A stretch of 64,000 nucleotides of DNA from Acetobacter orleanensis. GTDB taxonomy: Bacteria > Pseudomonadota > Alphaproteobacteria > Acetobacterales > Acetobacteraceae. The notes beneath the pieces are model-generated. The model had not been told where the DNA came from and made no database searches. It saw only the letters and a list, made by a program, of their open reading frames with translations. Positions 16,831-25,450 of this stretch are shown here, piece by piece. The DNA is taken from NCBI RefSeq assembly GCF_001581005.1, contig NZ_LHZV01000062.1, forward strand, positions 83,563 to 147,562. Reading direction: 5' to 3'. The position numbers and the translations under genes were made by a program. The stretch's first letter is position 1. The number at the start of each line of letters is the position of its first letter.

Positions 16831-18305
16831 GACGGTCTGCGTCCCCCCTGCGTCGCATCCTCATGGCGGTTGCGGTGACAGCACTTGCGGGCTGTAGCGT
16901 TGGTCCAGACTATCATCGTCCGGCACTCCCTGTTGATAATGCGTACGCGCCGGGTAACGCGGCACCCACCATGACCACGGGTGCCGCTGGTCCAGCCGGA
17001 GCCAGACAATCATTCCTGCCGGGGCAGGATATTTCGGCCCAGTGGTGGGAATTGTTCCACTGTGCGGCGCTGAACGGGTTGGTGACACACGCAATCGCTC
17101 ATAGCCCTAATCTGGCTTCCGCTCATCAAGCCCTTATGGCGGCACAGGAGGATGTTGCGGCGCAGAAGGGGGCCTTGTGGCCGAATATCAGCGGGTCCTT
17201 CAACCCGACGCGGAACAAGATCTCGCAGGGGATGGGCGTTCAGGGGTTCAATAGCTACCTGTATAATCTGCATACATTACAGTTGAATATTTCCTACATG
17301 CCCGACGTCTGGGGCGGTATCCGTAGGCAGATTGAAGCCAGCGCGGCGCAACGTGCCCTTGCGCGCTTCCAGTTGGAAGCGGCGTATCTGTCGCTCACCA
17401 GCAATCTGGTCGTTGCGGCAATCCAGTATGCCGCGATCCGTGGACAGATTGAGGCAACGGAAGGGACGATTGCGTCAGCCCGCGCCATTCTGGCCATCAA
17501 TGAACAACAGGCACGCTTCGGTGATATGGGCGAACGCGACGTCGCGCCGCAGCGCCTGCTGCTGGCTCAGGCGGAACAGGCGCTGCCCCCGCTGCATCAG
17601 CAATTGGCTGTTCAGCATGACTTGATCGCGGCTCTTTCCGGGGATGGGTCCGATGTTTCGTTACCGGATTTCCGGCTGACCGACTTTCATCTGCCAACCG
17701 ATCTGCCAGTTTCCCTGCCGTTGAATTTGATAGACCAGCGGCCGGATATCCGTGCGGCGGAGGAAACGGTCCGCGCCGCGAGCGCACAGATCGGGATTGC
17801 TGTTGCGGCCCGCCTGCCGGACATTAATCTGATTGCGACACCCGGACTGGCCTTCAACCGCTTCAGCCAGCTTGCAACGCCCGGTTATGGGGCATGGACG
17901 CTGGCGTCCATGATCACGCAGCCGCTCTTTGACGGCTTTACGTTGCTGCACCAAGAACGCGGCGCGCGTGCAACATACCGGAAGGCAGCGGAGGACTATC
18001 GCAGCACCGTCGTTCTTGCTGTGCAGAATGTTTCCGATGCGCTCCATGCAATCCATAACGATGCGGAGACACTGGCCACGAGCGTGAAGGCGGATGATCA
18101 GGCGCGGCGCGCACTCAGTTTTGCGCGTACAGGGCAACGATATGGGGACGAAAGCACATTGCTGGTTCTGACTGCCGAACAGGGAGAAATGCAGGCGCGT
18201 CTGGCCGTGGTGCAGGCCCAGTCAGCCCGGTTGTCTGATACGGCAGGGCTTTTTCAGGCACTTGGTGGCGGATGGTGGAACAGGAAAAATCAGCCTCTCC
18301 CCTAG
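16827..18305 (+). CDS. Outer-membrane efflux lipoprotein (NodT/OprM family), system 1
   Basis: The 492-residue protein has a lipobox (LAGC, Cys23) followed by the family hallmark SVGPDYHRP. Two homologous halves give the TolC-type helical barrel; the second-half hallmark DQRPDIRAAEETV is present near residue 305. It overlaps the RND permease stop by 4 bases. It is the only outer-membrane factor in the metal island up to 34 kb, so the second RND pump downstream probably shares it. Confidence 0.92.
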   Translation: MRRSASPLRRILMAVAVTALAGCSVGPDYHRPALPVDNAYAPGNAAPTMTTGAAGPAGARQSFLPGQDISAQWWELFHCAALNGLVTHAIAHSPNLASAHQALMAAQEDVAAQKGALWPNISGSFNPTRNKISQGMGVQGFNSYLYNLHTLQLNISYMPDVWGGIRRQIEASAAQRALARFQLEAAYLSLTSNLVVAAIQYAAIRGQIEATEGTIASARAILAINEQQARFGDMGERDVAPQRLLLAQAEQALPPLHQQLAVQHDLIAALSGDGSDVSLPDFRLTDFHLPTDLPVSLPLNLIDQRPDIRAAEETVRAASAQIGIAVAARLPDINLIATPGLAFNRFSQLATPGYGAWTLASMITQPLFDGFTLLHQERGARATYRKAAEDYRSTVVLAVQNVSDALHAIHNDAETLATSVKADDQARRALSFARTGQRYGDESTLLVLTAEQGEMQARLAVVQAQSARLSDTAGLFQALGGGWWNRKNQPLP

Positions 18306-18490
18306 TCAGGGGTTTTGGCACTGGTTCCCACTCATTTCTGCTGCCTGATACGGTTTATTATTCTCTGGGAGCCTCGGCGAGATGTGCGGTGCTGCCGTTC
18401 AGGGAGTTGTCAGTTTTAACTGCTAGAGTGCGCGTTCTAAGGCAGTCCGTTTGCCCGTGTCAGGATATTGTACGCCGCAGGAGAACTCCA

Positions 18491-19687
18491 GTGACTTTCT
18501 CACCCGTCTTCAGGAAGAACTGGAGATATTTACTGTGTTCTGCTCTTGTTTTTAGCATTAGTGAGAGACCTGTATCGGCTGCTGAAGATGCGCCGGTGAT
18601 CATGATGGGAGAAGCCGCGCAGAAGAACGCTGCTCTGGCTATCGCGGTCGCGACGAGCGGCACGCTCGGAAAAAGCCTCAACGCGATGGGAACCGTCATG
18701 GCGGAAGCCGGGCATGTTGTCAGCATTCACCCGGCTGGGTCGGGTAAAGTTTTAAGCGTTGCTGTTGTCCCCGGTCAGCACGTGCGCAAGGGAGAGACTC
18801 TTCTTACCTATCAGAATCATTCACTGCATCTGGTGCGTCTTGAAATGACGAGAGCGCGGGCTGGACTGATGACGGCTCAGGCCGCTTCTCAGAATGCGGC
18901 GTCCGCCTATCGCCGGGGGCGTGAACTGGAAGGCACGACTGTGCCCGCTGGGGAAACCAAACGCAGGCAAGCCGCATTTCAGGCGGCAAAAGACGATGTT
19001 GTTGCCCGACAGGCCGATGTCGATACGCTCAAACATCAGCTTGAAGAAGAGTACAATTCCGTCACGGAATCAGATAAGGCCCAGACAAGCCCACTGGATG
19101 AAACATCCGCTATTATTGCGCCTGCAACGGCGGAAGTGCAGGCCGTGTCTGTCGGTGTTGCAGATGACATTTCACCCACAACGGAGCTGTTGAGGCTGAC
19201 AGATATGTCCTCGGTATGGATTGCGTCCGACATCCTGCCGCAGGACGCCGCACAGGTGGTGAAGGGCGGTGACCAGACGACCGAGCTTGCCTCGGACACC
19301 GGGGCGACCCAACTGGTGTCGAAGGTCACATCTGTCAGTGACCTTGCAGACCCGGCGACAGGGCTCGTGCGCGTTATCAGTCAGGCCCCTAATTCCAATG
19401 GGTCCCTGCGTCCGGGGATGTTCCTGACGACACACTTACCAATGCGGGAAAAGACAACGGGCATCATTGTCCCCGAAAGTGCGGTGACCGAGATCAATGG
19501 TGTCAGCACCGTGTTTGTGCCCATCGGCCCCAACCAGTTCCGGCCACGGGACGTGCATGTTGGCGCTGCGAGCATGGGGCAGTTAGCGATAACTGCCGGG
19601 CTTTCAGCAGGGGAAAAGGTGGTGACGCACGGAGCATTTGCCCTGAAGGCGGTGATGCTGACCTCGGATACGGATGGTGGGGGCTGA
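18491..19687 (+). CDS. RND efflux periplasmic adaptor, system 2
   Basis: The start is taken as GTG at 18491, with GCAGGAG a few bases upstream; a longer open frame reaches back to 18272 and overlaps the previous gene, but its extra residues do not resemble an adaptor. The 398-residue product has a signal peptide (basic start, hydrophobic core, cut near PVSAAED), the lipoyl half-motif around SIHPAGSGKVLSVAVVPGQH, a helical hairpin and a C-terminal beta-barrel domain with VPESAVTEINGVSTVFV. The 185 bp upstream of the start probably hold a separate promoter. It overlaps or abuts the second RND pump. Confidence 0.87.
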   Translation: MTFSPVFRKNWRYLLCSALVFSISERPVSAAEDAPVIMMGEAAQKNAALAIAVATSGTLGKSLNAMGTVMAEAGHVVSIHPAGSGKVLSVAVVPGQHVRKGETLLTYQNHSLHLVRLEMTRARAGLMTAQAASQNAASAYRRGRELEGTTVPAGETKRRQAAFQAAKDDVVARQADVDTLKHQLEEEYNSVTESDKAQTSPLDETSAIIAPATAEVQAVSVGVADDISPTTELLRLTDMSSVWIASDILPQDAAQVVKGGDQTTELASDTGATQLVSKVTSVSDLADPATGLVRVISQAPNSNGSLRPGMFLTTHLPMREKTTGIIVPESAVTEINGVSTVFVPIGPNQFRPRDVHVGAASMGQLAITAGLSAGEKVVTHGAFALKAVMLTSDTDGGG

Positions 19688-19694
19688 TCTGACC

Positions 19695-22600
19695 ATGCGT
19701 GCCTTTCTGTCTGTCTTCCAGTCACGGCGCTGGCTGGTTCTGGGAGTTTTGTGCCTCACGTTCGTTGCCTGCTGCGCCGTTGTGCGGGGTCTGCCGGTAG
19801 AAGCCGTGCCTGATATTTCGCCGCGACAGGTGCTTGTGTCCGTCGTAGCCCCCGGCCTTGCCACGGAAGAAGTGGAGCGCCTGATTACTTTTCCGATCGA
19901 GGCCAGTATGGCCGGTCTCCCGGATATGACTGATCTTCGATCAGTCTCCCGTTCCGGGGTTTCGGTCGTTTATGTCCAGTTTGCGGATGAGACGGATATC
20001 AATCTTGATCGCGCCCGTGTGGAAGAACGGATTCAGCAGGCAAGAGGCACGATATCCGTGCCGGGAGTCAGCGTAAATATCGGGCCGCTTGCCACCGGCC
20101 TTGGTGAGATCATGCAGTTGCAGATCAAAGGCGCTGGCTATTCCATGATGGATCTCAACCGACTGATGACATGGACGGTTGCGCCGCAGTTAAAGCTGGT
20201 GCCCGGAGTTGTTGATGTCAACGTCAACGGCGGGGCCGAGCAGACGTTTCAGGTCGCGCTTGATCAAGCGCGTCTGCTTGCTCTTGGTGTTTCGGTTGAT
20301 GATGTTTTTCGGGCGGTGGATGGCAACAATTCCGCATCCGGAGGCGGATGGATTGAGCATAAGGAAGAGCAGCAGATTATTGTCGGGCGGGGTCTGATTG
20401 GCTCGCTTGATGATTTCGGGTCTATTCCGGTTCGGACCAATGCCAATGGGTCGGCTATTTTCCTGCGGGATGTAGGGCGCATTTCCATGGGGCCGAGAAC
20501 ACGTCTGGGCGCGGTCACGCGGGACGGGCAGGGCGAAATCGTCATCGGTGTTGTCATGATGCAGATGGGGGCAAGCTCGGATGCCACGCTGGCCGCCATT
20601 CGTGCCGCGTTGCCCGGTATTCGTCAGTCTTTGCCAAAAGGTGTGACCCTTGAGCCGTATTATGTCCGGTCCACGCTGACAGATAGTACTATCAAAACCG
20701 TCAAAGAAAACCTTGTTATCGGGGCGCTTCTGGTTATCGGCGTTCTTATTGTTGTGATTGGTGATTGGCGGGCGTCACTGGTTATTGCATCAGTTATCCC
20801 GTTTGCTCTTGTCTGCGCGATGGCGGGAATGCGCTGGTTTGGAATTTCGGCCAATCTGCTGAGCCTCGGCGCAATTGACTTTGGCATGATTGTCGACAGT
20901 TCTCTGGTCGTGGTGGAAAATTTCATGACCCATCGTGCCCGCGATCGGGTCAGCGGGCAGACCACGCCGTTGGCGACTCTCGTCGTCTCAGCGGCCACCG
21001 AAGTCATCCGGCCTGTCAGTTTTGGCATTCTTGTCATTGTGATGGTCTATCTGCCAATCCTGACGTTGCAGGATATTGAGGGCAAGATGTTCCGGCCCAT
21101 GGCGCAGACGGTTATCATGGCCTTGCTGGCCTCTCTGCTCTATTGTGTTGTCGGGATCCCGGTTCTCGCGGCTTTGGTGATGAAGTCTGTCGGGCGGCAT
21201 GACGATACCCGTCTGGTCGCTTTTCTTCGTCGTGGGTATGGCCCCGTGTTGAGCTGGTGTGAAAAGCGGCCACGAACGCTGTTTGGCACAACATTCGCGA
21301 TTTTTGCTTTTTCTGTCTGGGTTGGTCTGCATCTGGGTGGCGAGTTCATACCCTCCCTTGGGGAGGGCGCTCTGACAGTCACAACGACGCGCCTGCCCGG
21401 TATTTCTCTACCCGAAGCGTTGAAGGAAGTTACCCTTCAGGAGCGTATTCTTCGCCGTTTTCCCGAAGTCACCAGCGTTGTCAGCAATACGGGAACATCG
21501 GCAATCCCGACTGACCCGATGGGCGTTAACGAGACAGACAGTTTCATTTTTTTGAAACCACCGTCACAATGGACCACAGCACAGACGCAGGAAGGTCTGG
21601 TTACAGCGATGAGCCGGGTGCTGAGTGCCGAATTGCCCGGAATGGCGCAGTCATGGAGTCAGCCCGTGCAGATGCGGATGGATGATCTTCTGTCTGGGGT
21701 TCGGACGCAGATTGCCGTTTCCATCTATGGGGATGATCTCGCTACGCTGCGGCGACTGGGGGACAGGGTGGCCAGTGTCATGAAAGCCATTCCCGGTGCG
21801 GCGGATGTGGCCCCGCAGGGGGATGGCACCGTTTCTTTCATTCATATCGATATTGACCGCCGGCAGGCCGCGCGGCTTGGCATTTCCCAGCAGGAGCTTC
21901 TGAACGTGGTTGAAGCGGTGGGTGGCCATATCGGGCGGCCCGTCACGGTTGGGAATGCGCTTATCAGCACACAGGTCCGTTTTGATCCTGCTCAGGCCAG
22001 CACACGTGACCAGATTGCCGGGTTAAGAATACGGCGCGCCGATGGGCGTGGCGCTGTGCTTCTTTCTGAAATTGCAAAAGTGACGGTGGAAGACGGGCCG
22101 CCGCGCATCAGCCGGGATAATATTCGCCGTCGTCTGATCGTGCAGGCCAATGTTCGTGGGCGTGATCTCAGCTCTTTTGTTGCGGCTGCGCAGAAGGCGG
22201 TCAGCAAAAAAGTTGCTCTCCCGCCCGGTTATCGCATTGTGTGGGCTGGTCAGTTTCAAAACCTACGTTCGGCCATGGCGCGTCTGGGCGTTGTCGTGCC
22301 GATTGCTCTGGTCTTGATTTTTGCGCTGCTTGTTGTCGCGTTGAATTCGGTCTGGCTGGCGGGGCTGGTTTTCGTCAACCTGCCCGTTGCCGCGACAGGG
22401 GGTATTCTGGCTCTGGCTCTACGAGGCCTCCCCTTCAGTGTTTCAGCGGGAATTGGTTTTATAGCCCTGTTTGGTGTGGCTGTGCTGAACGGTGTGGTGC
22501 TTGTTACCGCCATAAATGCCTTGCGTGCGGCGGGTCTGGACGCCGCACGTGCCGCGTATGACGCTGCGGAAGAGCGTTTCCGGCCAGTTATGGCAACGGC

Positions 22601-22772
22601 TCTGGTCGCCAGTCTGGGGTTTATTCCCATGGCTGTTTCAACCAGTGCTGGCGCGGAGGTTGAACGTCCCTTGGCGACGGTCGTTATCGGTGGTTTGATC
22701 TCATCCACACTCCTGACGCTTCTTGTACTGCCAGCACTGTACGCCCGGATCATGAAAAATCGTAACGCATGA
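19695..22772 (+). CDS. Heavy-metal efflux RND permease, system 2
   Basis: About 1025 residues from ATG 19695; an in-frame ATG at 19674, inside the adaptor gene, would add seven residues. The proton-relay helix reads DFGMIVDSSLVVVEN (Asp395, Asp401, Glu408 from the 19695 start), close to the CzcA pattern but with SS in place of GA. The paralogue upstream differs widely in sequence, so this is not a recent duplication. The stop overlaps the response regulator gene (ATGA), placing pump and two-component system in one transcript, which suggests metal-responsive autoregulation of system 2. Confidence 0.93.
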   Translation: MRAFLSVFQSRRWLVLGVLCLTFVACCAVVRGLPVEAVPDISPRQVLVSVVAPGLATEEVERLITFPIEASMAGLPDMTDLRSVSRSGVSVVYVQFADETDINLDRARVEERIQQARGTISVPGVSVNIGPLATGLGEIMQLQIKGAGYSMMDLNRLMTWTVAPQLKLVPGVVDVNVNGGAEQTFQVALDQARLLALGVSVDDVFRAVDGNNSASGGGWIEHKEEQQIIVGRGLIGSLDDFGSIPVRTNANGSAIFLRDVGRISMGPRTRLGAVTRDGQGEIVIGVVMMQMGASSDATLAAIRAALPGIRQSLPKGVTLEPYYVRSTLTDSTIKTVKENLVIGALLVIGVLIVVIGDWRASLVIASVIPFALVCAMAGMRWFGISANLLSLGAIDFGMIVDSSLVVVENFMTHRARDRVSGQTTPLATLVVSAATEVIRPVSFGILVIVMVYLPILTLQDIEGKMFRPMAQTVIMALLASLLYCVVGIPVLAALVMKSVGRHDDTRLVAFLRRGYGPVLSWCEKRPRTLFGTTFAIFAFSVWVGLHLGGEFIPSLGEGALTVTTTRLPGISLPEALKEVTLQERILRRFPEVTSVVSNTGTSAIPTDPMGVNETDSFIFLKPPSQWTTAQTQEGLVTAMSRVLSAELPGMAQSWSQPVQMRMDDLLSGVRTQIAVSIYGDDLATLRRLGDRVASVMKAIPGAADVAPQGDGTVSFIHIDIDRRQAARLGISQQELLNVVEAVGGHIGRPVTVGNALISTQVRFDPAQASTRDQIAGLRIRRADGRGAVLLSEIAKVTVEDGPPRISRDNIRRRLIVQANVRGRDLSSFVAAAQKAVSKKVALPPGYRIVWAGQFQNLRSAMARLGVVVPIALVLIFALLVVALNSVWLAGLVFVNLPVAATGGILALALRGLPFSVSAGIGFIALFGVAVLNGVVLVTAINALRAAGLDAARAAYDAAEERFRPVMATALVASLGFIPMAVSTSAGAEVERPLATVVIGGLISSTLLTLLVLPALYARIMKNRNA

Positions 22773-23437
22773 AAATCCTGATTATTGAAGATGAACCTGC
22801 GCTGGGCTCTGCGGTCAGAGACCGTGTGCGTCAGGCCGGGCATGTTGCGGACTGGTTCCAAACCTTGGCGGATGGGCGGGCCGCCCTGAGTGTTTCGTCT
22901 TATGATTTTCTGCTGCTTGATCTTGGCCTCCCAGATGGGAATGGGCGGGATCTCCTGCGGGAGATCCGGCAGCGCTCTTCCTCACTCGCCATTTTGATCA
23001 TGACAGCTCAGGATCAGGTGAGTGACAGAATAGCAGGACTGTCAGACGGCGCGGATGATTACATCGTCAAGCCGTATGATCTTGATGAACTGGTTGCCCG
23101 CATTGATGCTGTTGCAAGGCGTTACGCGGCTCTGCCAGACAATGTGGTGACGGTTGGGACGACGAGGATTGACCTCGCGCGCCGTCAGCTTGAGCGCGAT
23201 GGCCAGACGATTGATCTGTCCGCGCGTGAATGGGCCATTGTGGAACTTCTGGCGCGCCGCCCCGGTGCATTGTGCAGCCGTGAGCAGATTGAAGATGCTC
23301 TGTATGGCCTCAGTGACGATGTGGAAAGCAACGCCATTGAAGTTTTCATCAGCAGGATTCGTAAAAAGACCGGATCAGGCCTAATCGTGACAGTGAGAGG
23401 TAGAGGGTACAGTCTCGCTGGAAATACGGCTCGATGA
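22769..23437 (+). CDS. OmpR/PhoB-family response regulator for metal efflux
   Basis: A 222-residue two-domain regulator: receiver domain with acidic pair Glu7-Asp8, phospho-acceptor Asp51 (LLLDLGLPDG), Thr/Lys switch (MTAQD, KPYDLDEL), then a winged-helix DNA-binding domain ending in TVRGRGYSL. It overlaps both the RND permease and the histidine kinase by 4 bases. CzcR/CopR/CusR-type regulators usually activate the adjacent metal efflux and periplasmic copper genes; that role here is by context. Confidence 0.93.
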   Translation: MKILIIEDEPALGSAVRDRVRQAGHVADWFQTLADGRAALSVSSYDFLLLDLGLPDGNGRDLLREIRQRSSSLAILIMTAQDQVSDRIAGLSDGADDYIVKPYDLDELVARIDAVARRYAALPDNVVTVGTTRIDLARRQLERDGQTIDLSAREWAIVELLARRPGALCSREQIEDALYGLSDDVESNAIEVFISRIRKKTGSGLIVTVRGRGYSLAGNTAR

Positions 23438-24780
23438 AGCGCTGGAGTCTGGCGTCCCGTATTGTGTCGGGCACGCTGATTATCGTGCTTGGTGCGCTGG
23501 TGCTTCTGAGTATTCTTGTCGCAGCCTTCACACGGTATGAAGTTACGGAACGTCTGGATAATTCCTTACAGGAAGTGGCGGAACGTCTGGAGTTTGTCAT
23601 CAGTGATCTGGACAGAACTGGTCAGGGCTCCACTCCCGCGGGCGGGCAGATAGCGCAGCTTCCGGGCGTCAACCGGCGAACATTGGCTTACCAGATCACG
23701 ACACCGGGCGGTCGCCTTGAAGTCAGGTCGCAAAATGCGCCCGCGACGTTGTTTGTGCCAAACATTAAGTCAGGGTTTTACAATATCCCATTATTCAGGG
23801 TGTATGTTGTGCCGTCCGCATCGGGTCGCCACTACATTCTGGTGGGTGAGCCGACTTTTCACAGAAATGAAGCTGTCAGGCGCGCTATTCTCATTTCCGT
23901 TCTGCCAATGGTCATCTTTTTTCCGGCAATCTGGTGGCTGGTCCGTTGGCGCGTCCGGCGCGCCATGCGTCCCCTTACAAGCCTTCAGCACGAGATTAGG
24001 AGCAGAAGTGGGTCAAATTTGGCACCTATTCCCCCGCTCGATTTGCCTGAAGAGCTTGTGTCCATTCATTCAGCCGTCAATCTTTTGCTGGAACGTCTGA
24101 AAATGGCGCTTTCAACCGAGCGCGCCTTTGCCGCCAATGCAGCCCATGAATTGCGTAACCCTGTGGGTGCGCTTCTTGCTCAGGTCCAGGTTCTCAGAAA
24201 ACTGCTCGTAAGAACGGAGTATGAGGAGCGGACCCTGACAATCATGCAGCAGGCCCGCAGAATTGGCCGGATGATGGAAAAGCTTCTTCAGCTTTCACGC
24301 GCTACATCCGGCATTGCCCTCACCGGGGGTGTGTTTGATCTGGTTCCGGTTATTCAGTTTCTGGCGCAGGAACTGGAGCGGGAAAAAGACCATGTGATTG
24401 AGCTTTCTGGCTTATCCCACCTCATGATCCGGGGCGATATGGATGTCACGGGCATTCTGTTTCGCAATCTTCTCGAAAACGCGGTTCTTCATGGCTCATC
24501 GGCGCACCCTGTCAGAGTAAGTGTTACAGAAGATCATGAAGTGCGGATCTTTAATGATTGTGAACCACTTACATCTGAAATTTTGCGGGAGATGGAAAAG
24601 CCTTTTGTAAGAGGAAAAACAGATGCTGAAGGCAGCGGCTTGGGCATGGCCATTGCACGGCAAATTTCTCAGCAGCTACATGCCGATATGGCAGTGATCT
24701 CCCCCATTCCCGGAACCACCAGAGGCGTTATGGTGAGGGTGCGTTTGCCAGCCGGTGAGGTTAAAGAAAGCGATTGCTAA
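23434..24780 (+). CDS. Sensor histidine kinase for metal efflux
   Basis: The 448-residue protein has two membrane helices (about 12-34 and 150-170) flanking a periplasmic sensor of ~120 residues, a HAMP-like linker, the phospho-acceptor box with His238 (AANAAHELRNPVGALL), N-box NLLENAVLHG and G-box DAEGSGLGMAIARQI. It is co-translated with the OmpR-type regulator. The periplasmic location of the sensor suits detection of periplasmic metal. Which ion it senses cannot be read from sequence; no obvious Met or His cluster is present in the loop. Confidence 0.93.
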   Translation: MKRWSLASRIVSGTLIIVLGALVLLSILVAAFTRYEVTERLDNSLQEVAERLEFVISDLDRTGQGSTPAGGQIAQLPGVNRRTLAYQITTPGGRLEVRSQNAPATLFVPNIKSGFYNIPLFRVYVVPSASGRHYILVGEPTFHRNEAVRRAILISVLPMVIFFPAIWWLVRWRVRRAMRPLTSLQHEIRSRSGSNLAPIPPLDLPEELVSIHSAVNLLLERLKMALSTERAFAANAAHELRNPVGALLAQVQVLRKLLVRTEYEERTLTIMQQARRIGRMMEKLLQLSRATSGIALTGGVFDLVPVIQFLAQELEREKDHVIELSGLSHLMIRGDMDVTGILFRNLLENAVLHGSSAHPVRVSVTEDHEVRIFNDCEPLTSEILREMEKPFVRGKTDAEGSGLGMAIARQISQQLHADMAVISPIPGTTRGVMVRVRLPAGEVKESDC

Positions 24781-24970
24781 CCCGTTGCTTAAAATGCGCG
24801 CTTTGCCCCAGTGGTCCAAATATTTGCGGAGCGTCTTGTAACACTGTATTATGCTTCCCAGTCTCAATGGGAGTGCTCAGTTAGACGGAGCATAAGCCGC
24901 GTTTCGTTTGTTTTTTCCCAGTGCGTATCGATAGGTGTTGCGCTCTTGCGCTTGACCACAGGAGCCCTGA

Positions 24971-25375
24971 ATGATCAGGACATGGGCCCGAACACGGGCC
25001 AGAACATGGGTTGGTCTGCTAGCCTGCCTGCTGATGCAGGTGGGGTTGTTGGTCGGTGTCTCCCCGGCTCAGGCGCAGAGGGAAGTGCAGGCGCATAAGA
25101 GCATGATGCGCGAAATGCCAGTCTCCTGTTCCGAGGCGAAAATTTTGCACAGTCATTGCGGAATGACGCACACTAAAAGTCCTGCCATGCCGCATGATGA
25201 CAAATGTTGTCATGTGCATGTCGCCGCAACGGACATCCCTACTCCAGCGGATATGCTGTCTTCGGTCCTGCGGTCTGTTGTAAGAGCCCGTTCCCCCATC
25301 CTGTCTGCGCAGACGGAGTTTGTCGGCGCTGACGGGTTGCCGCCTCTTCGTCCCCCCAGAGTTCTGAACAGCTAG
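24971..25375 (+). CDS. Exported Cys/His-rich protein upstream of copAB (CopL-like)
   Basis: ATG at 24971 follows AGGAG by 6 bases. The 134-residue product has a long basic start (many Arg/Thr), a hydrophobic signal core ending near SPAQAQ, then a metal-binding-looking segment with Cys at SCSEAK, HCGM, and CCHVHV and many His and Met residues. Small Cys/His-rich exported proteins just upstream of copAB are known in other bacteria as CopL or similar, and affect copper-dependent copAB expression. Homology is not certain; position and composition support copper binding. A 190-bp leader without genes lies upstream (24781-24970). Confidence 0.6.
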   Translation: MIRTWARTRARTWVGLLACLLMQVGLLVGVSPAQAQREVQAHKSMMREMPVSCSEAKILHSHCGMTHTKSPAMPHDDKCCHVHVAATDIPTPADMLSSVLRSVVRARSPILSAQTEFVGADGLPPLRPPRVLNS

Positions 25376-25450
25376 ACGCTCAAGGCGTCATCCGGCCCGT
25401 TTTTGTCGAAAAAAACGGGGAAGTACGTGTGACTGTTTGGATTTTTTAGA

